A stretch of DNA of 23,163 nt from DASQFQ01 sp038238015. Its GTDB lineage: Bacteria; Actinomycetota; Thermoleophilia; Solirubrobacterales; Solirubrobacteraceae. The notes under the pieces were generated by a model. That model did not search any database. It was not told the origin of the DNA and saw only the letters and a program-made list of their open reading frames with translations. The DNA is taken from the NCBI GenBank assembly GCA_038238015.1, contig JBBRYA010000057.1:1-23163 (forward strand), given 5' to 3'. Numbering within the stretch: position 1 is the stretch's first letter; each line of letters begins with the position of its first letter. The position numbers were made by a program, and so were the translations under genes. This document shows, piece after piece, positions 15,694-22,694 of this stretch.

Positions 15694-17219
15694 GGCTGCG
15701 ACGCGTGCCAGCGCCGCGACCGGTCCGAGCCGAGGTCGACGACCCCGGAGAGATGGCGCATCGGCTCGGTGTACGCGCCGGTCGCGGCATCGAAGTAGGC
15801 GAAGCGATAGGTCGCGGAGCGCTCGAAGCTCATGTCGCGGCTCCAGTATCCATCAGCGTCGGTGCGCAGCTCGGCGATCGGCGTGAAGCCCCGCTCTCCG
15901 GGCCGGATCCGCAGCAGGGTGACGTCCCGCCGCCCGGCGCCAGGGCGGACCTGGCCCCAAGCGCGGCCGCGGGTCTTGCCCGGCGCGAGGTCGATGACGA
16001 ACGGGGCCTCGAAGGTGGCGAGCGCCGGCTTGGGGCGGCCGTTGACGTAGCGCAGGCCCGACTGCCAGCCGGCGTAGGACGGGTCGCCCTTGCCGCGATA
16101 GGCCACGGGCTCGTCGCGCCACTGGTACTGCGTGAGGTTGCGGATGCGCGGGCTGCTCCAGCTGAGGTAGGCGGCCTGCTGGAGATAGCGCGCCTGCTGG
16201 CCCAGCTTGATGCCGATCCGGTGGTCGGGCGGGGAGGTCTGGTAGCCGAACTCGGTCAGGTAGAGATCGAAGCGCCGCCCCGGCGCGCCGATCCGCCCCG
16301 CGCGCGTGAGCCGGTCGAGCACGCCGAGCAGGCGCGGCAGATCGCCGATCTGCGCCTGGTCGCGGTCGGGGTTGGCCACCTCGGGCCCGTGGTCGACGCC
16401 GTGGGGGTGGTAGCCGAAGGCGTCCGCGCTCGCGGGCTTGAAGCCCGCGCACGCGCCGGTCCGGATCGGGTGGTACGCGGCGTCGACGCAGCCGAACGCG
16501 CGCAGGAACGGCACCGGCGCGATCGGGGTGCGGGTCGAGATCGCGCGGTTTCCGAGCGGCGCGAGCTCGCCCAGCAGCACCTGCGCCCCGGGATCGGCGG
16601 CCTCGATCGCGGGGCGCGCGGCGCGCACCAGCCCGCGGTAGAGGTGCGGGGAGACCGGGAAGCACACGCGCCGGCGGGGGCAGCGGCTCTGGGGCGCGAG
16701 CCAGCCGGCGATGTTGGGCTCGTTCCAGATCAGGTAGCGGTCGACGCGGTCCCCGTAGCGGCTGGCGACCGCGTGGGCGAAGCGCGCGAACAGCGCGGGG
16801 TCGGGCATGTAGCGCGGGTCGTGCAGGCCCGGCTTGCGGCTCGACCACAGCGGGCCGGGCCCGGTGACCGTGAGCATCACGCGCATGCCCTTGGCGCGCA
16901 CGAGGTCGACCGCGTCGTCGAGCGTCTGCCAGTCATAGCCGGGATCGCGCGGGTTGCCGGGATGGAAGTGCGCAGGCTTGTGCATGCGCGCGGCGCCGGG
17001 GGAGACCGAGCCCCAGCGCGCGTGGATGCGCACCACGTCGACGCCCGCGTCGGCCCACTCGGACACGACCTGCGGTGCCTGGACGGGCTCGGAGAGCAGC
17101 AGGCGCTCGTCCTCCATGCCCACCTCGGACCCCGGCGCGGCGAGCGCCGACGCTGTGGGGCCGGCTAGCGAGAGCACGGCGACGGCCAGCGCGACGGCGC
17201 CGGCCCGGCCGCGCCTCAT
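15690..17219 (-). CDS. secreted clan GH-A glycoside hydrolase (PslG/GH39-like), copy 2
   Basis: A 509-residue secreted protein. ATG at 17219 gives MRRGRAGAVALAVAVLSLAG and cleavage near ALA; a much longer frame extends upstream but only as an antisense artefact through the first glycosidase. The barrel carries the acid/base in YLIWNEPNIAGWL (E167) and the nucleophile in LYLTEFGYQTSPPD (E323). Its segments LLGELAPLGNR, FLRAFGCVD and YHPHGVDH line up with the neighbouring paralogues. A C-terminal beta module (about residues 400-509) may be carbohydrate-binding. The start overlaps the stop of copy 1 (ATGA), and its own stop overlaps the methyltransferase start (GTGA). The exact GH family is not settled from sequence alone. 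Confidence 0.88.
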   Translation of the reverse strand: MRRGRAGAVALAVAVLSLAGPTASALAAPGSEVGMEDERLLLSEPVQAPQVVSEWADAGVDVVRIHARWGSVSPGAARMHKPAHFHPGNPRDPGYDWQTLDDAVDLVRAKGMRVMLTVTGPGPLWSSRKPGLHDPRYMPDPALFARFAHAVASRYGDRVDRYLIWNEPNIAGWLAPQSRCPRRRVCFPVSPHLYRGLVRAARPAIEAADPGAQVLLGELAPLGNRAISTRTPIAPVPFLRAFGCVDAAYHPIRTGACAGFKPASADAFGYHPHGVDHGPEVANPDRDQAQIGDLPRLLGVLDRLTRAGRIGAPGRRFDLYLTEFGYQTSPPDHRIGIKLGQQARYLQQAAYLSWSSPRIRNLTQYQWRDEPVAYRGKGDPSYAGWQSGLRYVNGRPKPALATFEAPFVIDLAPGKTRGRAWGQVRPGAGRRDVTLLRIRPGERGFTPIAELRTDADGYWSRDMSFERSATYRFAYFDAATGAYTEPMRHLSGVVDLGSDRSRRWHASQP

Positions 17220-18697
17220 CGAGCGGAGACCTTGGCCTCGCGAGAGAGCAGCCCGTTCCAGCTCAGCCGCCAGGTGCCGGCGCGCGCGGGCAGCGTCTGC
17301 AGGAACTGGCCCTTGCGCGAGTGCACGACGACCGTCTGCACGGTCTGGAAGGAGCCGCCGGGCGGCTGGACCTGGATGTCGACGCTCTGGGGCGTGCTGT
17401 CGGCCGCCGGGCGGACCTGGCCGTAGACGCGCACGTTCGCGCCCGCCTTGGTCACGAAGATCGGCAGGCGGTAGGCGTCGTAGGAGGGCTTGGCCGAGCC
17501 GTCGATGTAGCGCAGGCCCGACTGGAAGCTCGAGAGCGCGGGCTCGTCGACCAGCTTGTACTGCGCGACCGAGCGCACGCGGGAGTCGCGGTAGGCCATG
17601 TAGTCGGACTGGTTGATGTAGTCGGCCTGCAGCGGCGCGCGCACGCCGAAGATGCGGTCGGGCGGGTTGGTCTGGAAGCCGAACTCCGTGTAGTAGACGG
17701 GGAGGTTGCGCGGGATCCGGCGCGCGCGGGCGGCCTGGGCGAGCAGGCTGCGCAGGCGCCCCGGCGCGGAGATCGTGATCTCGCCCGCGGCCTGCGGGCG
17801 CTCGGAGGGCGGGCGCGAGCCGCCGCGCTGGTAGGGGTGATGGGCGAAGCCGTCGACCGACAGGCGCTTGAAGTGAGCGCAGGCGTGCGCCTTGGCGTCG
17901 GCTCCGCGCAGCGAGTGGCCGCGCGCATCGAGGCAGAAGAGCTTGCGCAGGAACTCCACGGGCGGGATCGGCCGGCGCGAGAGCGAGCCGCTCGTGCGCC
18001 CGATCGGCGCCGTCTCCCCGAGCAGCATCTGGTCGCTGCGGTGGCCCGAGGCGCGCAGGGCGCTGATCCCCGCTGAGGCCAGGCGGCGGTAGGTGACGGC
18101 GGCGGTCGCGACCAGGCGTCCGCTCTTTCGCTCGTACTGCGGCGTCAGCCAGCCGGGCTGGTTGGGCTCGTTGCCAAACGACCAGCGGGTGACTCGCGGG
18201 AGCGCCCCGCCGCCCTGGTTCTCGTCGGCGTAGCTGCCCGAGTAGCGCTTGCCCAACGCCTGCACGAACGCCCCGTAGAGCTTGGGATTGGGCTTGCAGG
18301 TCGCCTTGGTGCCGTGCCGGCACTCCGACGCCCACGCGGGGATCGGCGTCGACGGCGACAGCAGGAGCCCGAGCCCGCGCGCCTGCGCGCCTCGCACCAG
18401 GTCGTCGTAGGGGTCCCAGGAGGCCGCCGGGTAGGCGGCCGGGTTGGTCCCGTCAAAGCCCTTGGGGCGCTTGGAGCCGCCTGGCGCGATCCGGCTCCAC
18501 AGCACGAGCGAGCGGATGCTGTCGGCCCCCAGGCGCGAGATGTCGTCAAGCGCCGCGTTGCGCGCCGAGGGCCCGAGCTCGAGCAGCTGGTGCTCGTCCT
18601 CGAAGATGGACTCCTGCGTCGTGTTCGCGGACGCGGAGGCGGCGGTGGCGAGAAGGAGGGCGCCGAGGAGCAGCGCGATGCGGAGAGCTCTGGTCAC
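17216..18697 (-). CDS. secreted clan GH-A glycoside hydrolase (PslG/GH39-like), copy 1
   Basis: A 493-residue secreted protein that starts the operon. GTG at 18697 gives MTRALRIALLLGALLLATAA and cleavage near ASA. The barrel domain has the acid/base Glu in RWSFGNEPNQPGWL (E177) and the nucleophile Glu in VYYTEFGFQTNPPD (E338), with LLGETAPIGR, FLRKLFCLD and AHHPYQ between them. The C-terminal ~80 residues form a beta-sandwich-like module after SYDAYRLPIFV. It shares the TEFG-QT-PPD nucleophile block and most interior blocks with copy 2, so the two are the closer pair. There is no clear Shine-Dalgarno site; a possible -10, TAGCCT, lies about 50 nt upstream (18752-18747), and an 11-bp inverted repeat separates it from the start. 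Confidence 0.87.
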   Translation of the reverse strand: MTRALRIALLLGALLLATAASASANTTQESIFEDEHQLLELGPSARNAALDDISRLGADSIRSLVLWSRIAPGGSKRPKGFDGTNPAAYPAASWDPYDDLVRGAQARGLGLLLSPSTPIPAWASECRHGTKATCKPNPKLYGAFVQALGKRYSGSYADENQGGGALPRVTRWSFGNEPNQPGWLTPQYERKSGRLVATAAVTYRRLASAGISALRASGHRSDQMLLGETAPIGRTSGSLSRRPIPPVEFLRKLFCLDARGHSLRGADAKAHACAHFKRLSVDGFAHHPYQRGGSRPPSERPQAAGEITISAPGRLRSLLAQAARARRIPRNLPVYYTEFGFQTNPPDRIFGVRAPLQADYINQSDYMAYRDSRVRSVAQYKLVDEPALSSFQSGLRYIDGSAKPSYDAYRLPIFVTKAGANVRVYGQVRPAADSTPQSVDIQVQPPGGSFQTVQTVVVHSRKGQFLQTLPARAGTWRLSWNGLLSREAKVSAR

Positions 18698-18708
18698 GAG
18701 GGGAGGAA

Positions 18709-18740
18709 CGCCGGATCGCGGGTGAAGTTGCGATCCGGCG
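18709..18740. terminator. 11-bp inverted repeat between sod and the glycosidase operon
   Basis: Perfect arms CGCCGGATCGC (18709-18719) and GCGATCCGGCG (18730-18740) enclose a 10-nt loop. It lies 21 nt past the sod stop and 11 nt before the first glycosidase start. It could end sod transcription, or act as an operator or leader hairpin for the operon. No U-tract follows on the minus strand. Confidence 0.45.
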
Positions 18741-18760
18741 ACCCCCTCAGGCTAGCCAGT

Positions 18761-19366
<606 letters not shown>

Positions 19367-19372
19367 GTCGCG

Positions 19373-19377
19373 CTCCT
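19373..19377 (-). promoter_or_regulatory. Shine-Dalgarno site AGGAG of sodA
   Basis: AGGAG on the minus strand, 6 nt before the ATG at 19366; it decides the start over an upstream in-frame TTG/GTG-type extension. Confidence 0.75.
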
Positions 19378-19404
19378 GTCGGTCGGTTGAGCTTGCTTGC
19401 AAGA

Positions 19405-19410
19405 TAACTT
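19405..19410 (+). promoter_or_regulatory. -10 hexamer TAACTT of proS, probable leaderless promoter
   Basis: TAACTT lies 9 nt before the proS GTG, with no Shine-Dalgarno sequence. The opposite strand of the same A+T-rich patch reads TTATCT (19409-19404), a possible -10 for sodA. An 8-bp palindrome CTTGCAAG (19396-19403) adjoins it. Confidence 0.4.
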
Positions 19411-19419
19411 CCCCTGCTC

Positions 19420-21102
19420 GTGACCCGCCTATCCCGCTATCTGCTGCCGACCGAAAAGGAGGCGCCCGCCGACGCCGAGGCGCTCTCGCACCGGCTGCTG
19501 GTCCGCGCCGGCCTCGTGCGCCAGCTTGCCGCCGGGCTCTGGACCTGGCTGCCGGCGGGCTGGCGCGTGCACCAGAAGATCGTGCAGATCGTCCGCGAGG
19601 AGTGCGACGCGGCCGGCGGGCAGGAGCTCCACGCCCCGGTGCTCAACCCGGCCGAGCTGTGGCGGCGCAGCGGCCGCTACGAAATCGACGAGCTCTTCAA
19701 GCTCGCAGACCGCCGCGGCGCCGAGATGGTCCTGGCCCTCAGCCACGAGGAGGTGATGACCTGGCACGTCGCCCAGCTCGTACGCAGTTATCGGGAGCTT
19801 CCCTTCAGCCTCTATCACTTCCAGACCAAGGAGCGCGACGAGGCACGCCCGCGCGCGGGCGTGCTCCGAACCCGCGAGTTCATCATGAAGGACGCCTACA
19901 CCTTCGATCGCGACCGCGCCAGCCTCGACGAGCACTACGAGCGCTATCGCGAGGCCTATGACCGCGTGTTCGAGCGCGTCGGCCTAGAGTGGTACCGCGT
20001 GGAGTCAGACGTCGGGGCGATGGGCGGCTTCGGCGCTCACGAGTACATGGCGCCGTGCCCCGCGGGCGAGAACGACGTAGCGCTGGCGCCCGGCTACGCG
20101 GCCAACGTCGAGGTGGCGCGCGCCGACGCGCAGCCCGTCGAGCTGCCCGCGGGGCTCGACGCGCCCGAGGAGGTCTCCACGCCCGGGCTGACCACGGTCG
20201 CGGACGTCGCCGGGCGCCTCGGGGTGCCCGCCGGGACCCTGCTCAAGGCGTTCCCGGTCATGGTGGAGGGCCGCGGGCTGCTGCTCGTGATGCTGCGCGG
20301 CGACCACCGCGTCAACGACATCAAGCTCACCAACGCGCTGGGCGCGCCGTTCCGTCCCGCTCGCGAGGATGAGTTCGCGCAGCGCATCGGGCCGGCCGGG
20401 TACATCGGGCCGGTGGGCGCCGACGTGACCGTCCTGCTCGACGAGGCCGTCGAGCCGGGCGCCTACGTCACCGGCGCCAACCGCGAGGGCTGCCACCTGC
20501 GCGGCGTCGAGCCCGGGCGCGACTTCCCGTTCAAGCGCGCCGACGTGCGCCGCGTCGAGGAGGGCGACACCGTCGGCGGGCAGCCGCTCCACATCGAGCC
20601 CGCGATCGAGGTGGGCAACATCTTCAAGCTCGGCACGCGCTACTCCGAGCCGCTCGGCGCCACCTACCTCGACGAGTCCGGCACCGAGCAGCTGATCTGG
20701 ATGGGCTCCTACGGGATCGGCCCGGCGCGGATCGCCGCCGCCGCGGTCGAGCAGTTCGCTGACGAGGCTGGGATCTCCTGGCCCAGGGCGCTGGCGCCGT
20801 GGGACGTCGAGCTGGTGGGGCTCGGCCGGGAAGGCACCGAGGAGCGCGCGCTGGCCGACCGGCTCTACGACGAGCTGCAGGCGACCGGCCTCGACGTGCT
20901 CTACGACGACCGGGACGCGGGACCGGGCGCGAAGTTCGCCGACGCCGAGCTGCTCGGCTGCCCGCTGCGCCTGACCGTCGGCAAGCGCACCCTCGCGGCG
21001 GGCGAGATCGAGGTGCAGGTCCGGCGCGGGCGCGAGGCCCGGACGCTCCCCGTGGAGGGCGCCGCGGCTGCGGCCGCGGAGCTGTGGCGGACCCTGGCGT
21101 AA
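19420..21102 (+). CDS. proS: prolyl-tRNA synthetase, bacterial type
   Basis: A 560-residue class II aminoacyl-tRNA synthetase that charges tRNA-Pro, of the bacterial form with an editing insertion domain. Motif 1 lies around GLWTWLPAGWRVHQKI. Motif 2 is FQTKERDEARPRAGVLRTREF, with MKDAYTFD after it. The insertion (YbaK-like) domain spans roughly residues 225-385 and includes GTLLKAFPVMVEG, carrying the Lys expected for hydrolysis of Ala-tRNA-Pro. Motif 3 is MGSYGIGPARIAAAAVEQ. The anticodon-binding domain follows (SWPRALAPWDVELVGLG to the end). The GTG at 19420 starts TRLSRYLLPTEKEAPADAEA, the usual N terminus. It belongs to the ancestral neighbourhood with dxr, rseP and ispG. Confidence 0.97.
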   Translation: MTRLSRYLLPTEKEAPADAEALSHRLLVRAGLVRQLAAGLWTWLPAGWRVHQKIVQIVREECDAAGGQELHAPVLNPAELWRRSGRYEIDELFKLADRRGAEMVLALSHEEVMTWHVAQLVRSYRELPFSLYHFQTKERDEARPRAGVLRTREFIMKDAYTFDRDRASLDEHYERYREAYDRVFERVGLEWYRVESDVGAMGGFGAHEYMAPCPAGENDVALAPGYAANVEVARADAQPVELPAGLDAPEEVSTPGLTTVADVAGRLGVPAGTLLKAFPVMVEGRGLLLVMLRGDHRVNDIKLTNALGAPFRPAREDEFAQRIGPAGYIGPVGADVTVLLDEAVEPGAYVTGANREGCHLRGVEPGRDFPFKRADVRRVEEGDTVGGQPLHIEPAIEVGNIFKLGTRYSEPLGATYLDESGTEQLIWMGSYGIGPARIAAAAVEQFADEAGISWPRALAPWDVELVGLGREGTEERALADRLYDELQATGLDVLYDDRDAGPGAKFADAELLGCPLRLTVGKRTLAAGEIEVQVRRGREARTLPVEGAAAAAAELWRTLA

Positions 21103-21818
21103 AGCCGACCGGCGCCGAGCGCGCTCGCGGGCAGGCCGACCGCGCGCGCGAGCAGGCCGACCGCGCGCGCGAGCAGATGGGGGAGGCCGCCGAGCGCGCG
21201 AGGCTGACCTTCCGGCGGCTCTCGGGCCTGGACCGCTCGGGGCCGCCTCCGGCCGAGACGCTCGCCGGCCAGCCGCTGCGCCCCTGGACGATCCCCAACG
21301 CGATCGGGTTCGTCCGGCTCGCGCTGATCCCGGTGTTCCTCGTGCTGGCGCTGCGCTCGCGACACGGGACCGATGCGCTGCCCGCCGTGATCTTCGCGGT
21401 CATCGGCTGGTCTGACTACCTCGACGGGATCGCGGCCCGCCTCACCCGCCAGTACTCGCGCTTCGGGGCGCTGCTCGACCCGCTGGTGGACCGCATGCTG
21501 GTGATCTCGGGCGTCGTGGTCTGCTGGCGCTTCGATCTGCTGCCGCGGTGGGCGCTCGGCGTGCTGGTCGCGCGCGAGGTGTTCATGATCGGCCTCGTGC
21601 GCTGGGGACTGCGACGCGAACTCGACGTGAAGGTCAACTGGCTCGGCCGCGCCGGCGTGTGGCCCGTGATGACCGCGCTCTTCCTCGGCCTTGTCGGCCT
21701 GCCCCGGGCGGGCTACGTCTGCCTCTACGTGGGTCTCGCGCTGGTCATCGGGGCGTCGATCCTCTACCTGCGCGAGGCACGGCGGCTGAGTCGCGAAACA
21801 CCCTCAAGCTCAGCTTGA
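21084..21818 (+). CDS. CDP-alcohol phosphatidyltransferase (PgsA/CLS type)
   Basis: An integral membrane enzyme that joins a CDP-diacylglycerol phosphatidyl group to an alcohol such as glycerol 3-phosphate or phosphatidylglycerol. The CDP-alcohol signature D(x)2DG(x)2AR(x)8G(x)3D(x)3D is complete in SDYLDGIAARLTRQYSRFGA and the following LLDPLVD. About five hydrophobic helices follow from TIPNAIGFVRLALIPVFLVL. Two starts are possible: GTG 21084 (244 residues, overlapping proS by 19 nt), which adds a charged heptad-repeat N terminus, and ATG 21177 (213 residues). The longer form is preferred because the repeat is an exact multiple of three and stays in frame. Neither has a good Shine-Dalgarno site. 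The substrate alcohol is not decided by the motif; phosphatidylglycerophosphate synthase is the most likely role. Confidence 0.85.
   Translation: MADPGVKPTGAERARGQADRAREQADRAREQMGEAAERARLTFRRLSGLDRSGPPPAETLAGQPLRPWTIPNAIGFVRLALIPVFLVLALRSRHGTDALPAVIFAVIGWSDYLDGIAARLTRQYSRFGALLDPLVDRMLVISGVVVCWRFDLLPRWALGVLVAREVFMIGLVRWGLRRELDVKVNWLGRAGVWPVMTALFLGLVGLPRAGYVCLYVGLALVIGASILYLREARRLSRETPSSSA
21131..21172 (+). repeat. perfect 21-bp tandem repeat (2 copies) encoding a heptad
   Basis: Two identical 21-nt units (21131-21151 and 21152-21172) plus a GCAG remainder encode the heptad QADRARE twice, flanked by the similar AERARG and MGEAAERAR. The result is a charged, coiled-coil-like N terminus for the phosphatidyltransferase, if the GTG start at 21084 is used. 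Confidence 0.85.
21804..21818. repeat. 15-nt palindrome TCAAGCT-C-AGCTTGA at the pgsA-like stop
   Basis: Seven-base perfect arms around one base, ending exactly with the TGA of the phosphatidyltransferase and lying 58 nt before the RsiG-like start. A+T content here is the highest around. It could be an operator or a short hairpin. Confidence 0.4.
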
Positions 21819-21856
21819 ATGCTTGCTATCGTTCGGGCGCGTCGCAACCCCGCCGT

Positions 21857-21867
21857 AAGGAGAGAGG
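21857..21867 (+). promoter_or_regulatory. Shine-Dalgarno site AAGGAGAGAGG
   Basis: A purine-rich run ending 9 nt before ATG 21877 (12 nt before the second, adjacent ATG). A -10-like TATCGT at 21827-21832 lies upstream, so this gene probably has its own leadered transcript. Confidence 0.65.
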
Positions 21868-21876
21868 AACCGCCTG

Positions 21877-22134
21877 ATGATGGATACCTTCCCCGACCTG
21901 GGGTCGCTCTCGGACCAGGAGCTCAAGGATCTGATCCAGCAGCTCACTGACGAGGAGCAGGAGGTGTCCTACCGCCGCCGGATCCTCCACGGCAAGATCG
22001 ACATCCTCCGAGCCGAGCTGGTCAACCGCCTGCGCAAGAAGCACGAGGGCGGCGAAGAGGTCATCTCGGGCGCCGACGTCCAGCGCCTGACCGACATCCT
22101 CTCGGGCCGGCACTCGGGCGCCGACGACGTTTAG
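21877..22134 (+). CDS. RsiG-like anti-sigma family protein with a single c-di-GMP-type motif
   Basis: An 85-residue soluble, mostly helical protein. It begins with SLSDQELKDLIQQLTDEE, and a long second helix EVSYRRRILHGKIDILRAEL follows. In Streptomyces RsiG, which holds sigma factor WhiG inactive when bound to cyclic di-GMP, two copies of E(x)3S(x)2R(x)3Q(x)3D bind the ligand. Here one copy is visible, as E27-S31-R34-H38-D42, with His in the Gln position. Rubrobacter RsiG is known to have one copy and to act as a homodimer, and this protein has the same layout. Binding and sigma partner are inferred, and no sigma gene is in the window. The gene lies between the phosphatidyltransferase and the FHA protein. 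Related genes are often labelled aerial mycelium formation protein. Confidence 0.72.
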   Translation: MMDTFPDLGSLSDQELKDLIQQLTDEEQEVSYRRRILHGKIDILRAELVNRLRKKHEGGEEVISGADVQRLTDILSGRHSGADDV

Positions 22135-22149
22135 TGGCCCCTCTCGCAA

Positions 22150-22186
22150 CATTCCACCCGGAATCGGCGGTCGTCCGGATGGAACG
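22150..22186. repeat. imperfect inverted repeat upstream of the FHA gene
   Basis: Arms CATTCCACCCGGA (22150-22162) and TCCGGATGGAACG (22174-22186) pair at 11 of 13 positions around an 11-nt loop. They fill most of the 81-nt gap between the RsiG-like and FHA genes. An operator, or a hairpin that attenuates read-through, are both possible. Confidence 0.5.
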
Positions 22187-22215
22187 TCACGAGAAGGACC
22201 ACTAGCCCCGGCGCC

Positions 22216-22692
22216 GTGGCTGCCCGCCACTGCTCCGAGTGCGGCTTCGTCGTCACCGAGGGAGCCAACTACTGCCCCAAGTGCGGTGCCTTCCAGGGCG
22301 CCGAGGAGCGCGTGCGCGAAGACGTGACCACCGCGACCTACGTGATCGACGAGCAGACCGGCGAGCTCAAGCCCGTCGACGTCGGCGACGTCGCGGCTCA
22401 GAGCGGGGCGCTGGTGATCCGCTCGGGCGGCGGCCGCGTTGGCCAGTCGTTCCCGCTGATCGGCGAGCGGATGTCCGTCGGGCGATCCCCGGAAGCCGGC
22501 GTGTTCCTCGATGACGTGACCGTTTCGCGCGAGCACGCGGTGCTGGTGCGGCGCGGCGGGGCCTGGTACCTGGACGACTCCGGGTCGCTGAACGGCACCT
22601 ACATCAATCGCCAGCGGGCAGACTCTCACAGGCTCGAGGACGGCGACGAGCTGCAGATCGGCAAGTTCAAGCTCACCTACTTCGCCCGCTGA
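22216..22692 (+). CDS. garA: GarA/OdhI-type FHA-domain protein with N-terminal zinc ribbon
   Basis: A 158-residue cytosolic protein. Residues 6-23 form a zinc ribbon (C6-x2-C9 and C20-x2-C23: HCSECG, NYCPKCG). Residues 35-43 contain REDVTTATY, which matches the threonine pair of the N-terminal phosphorylation switch of mycobacterial GarA and corynebacterial OdhI. A linker leads to the FHA domain (about 64-158) with the phosphothreonine-binding residues G89-R90, S104, H107 and N126-G127 in MSVGRSPEA, VTVSREHAV and GSLNGTYIN, and a GarA-like end ELQIGKFKLTYFAR. In GarA/OdhI, kinase-phosphorylated Thr binds the own FHA domain and stops inhibition of 2-oxoglutarate metabolism. The zinc ribbon is absent from those proteins. 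The GTG at 22216 is the only start after an in-frame TAG. The MerR gene follows after 2 nt, as in Mycobacterium (garA-Rv1828). Confidence 0.9.
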   Translation: MAARHCSECGFVVTEGANYCPKCGAFQGAEERVREDVTTATYVIDEQTGELKPVDVGDVAAQSGALVIRSGGGRVGQSFPLIGERMSVGRSPEAGVFLDDVTVSREHAVLVRRGGAWYLDDSGSLNGTYINRQRADSHRLEDGDELQIGKFKLTYFAR

Positions 22693-22694
22693 AC

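Noticed and set aside
15690..18335. 881-codon minus-strand frame suggesting a giant glycosidase fusion
   Set aside because: Only the part from ATG 17219 resembles a glycosidase and begins with a signal peptide; the upstream part is another frame of glycosidase copy 1.
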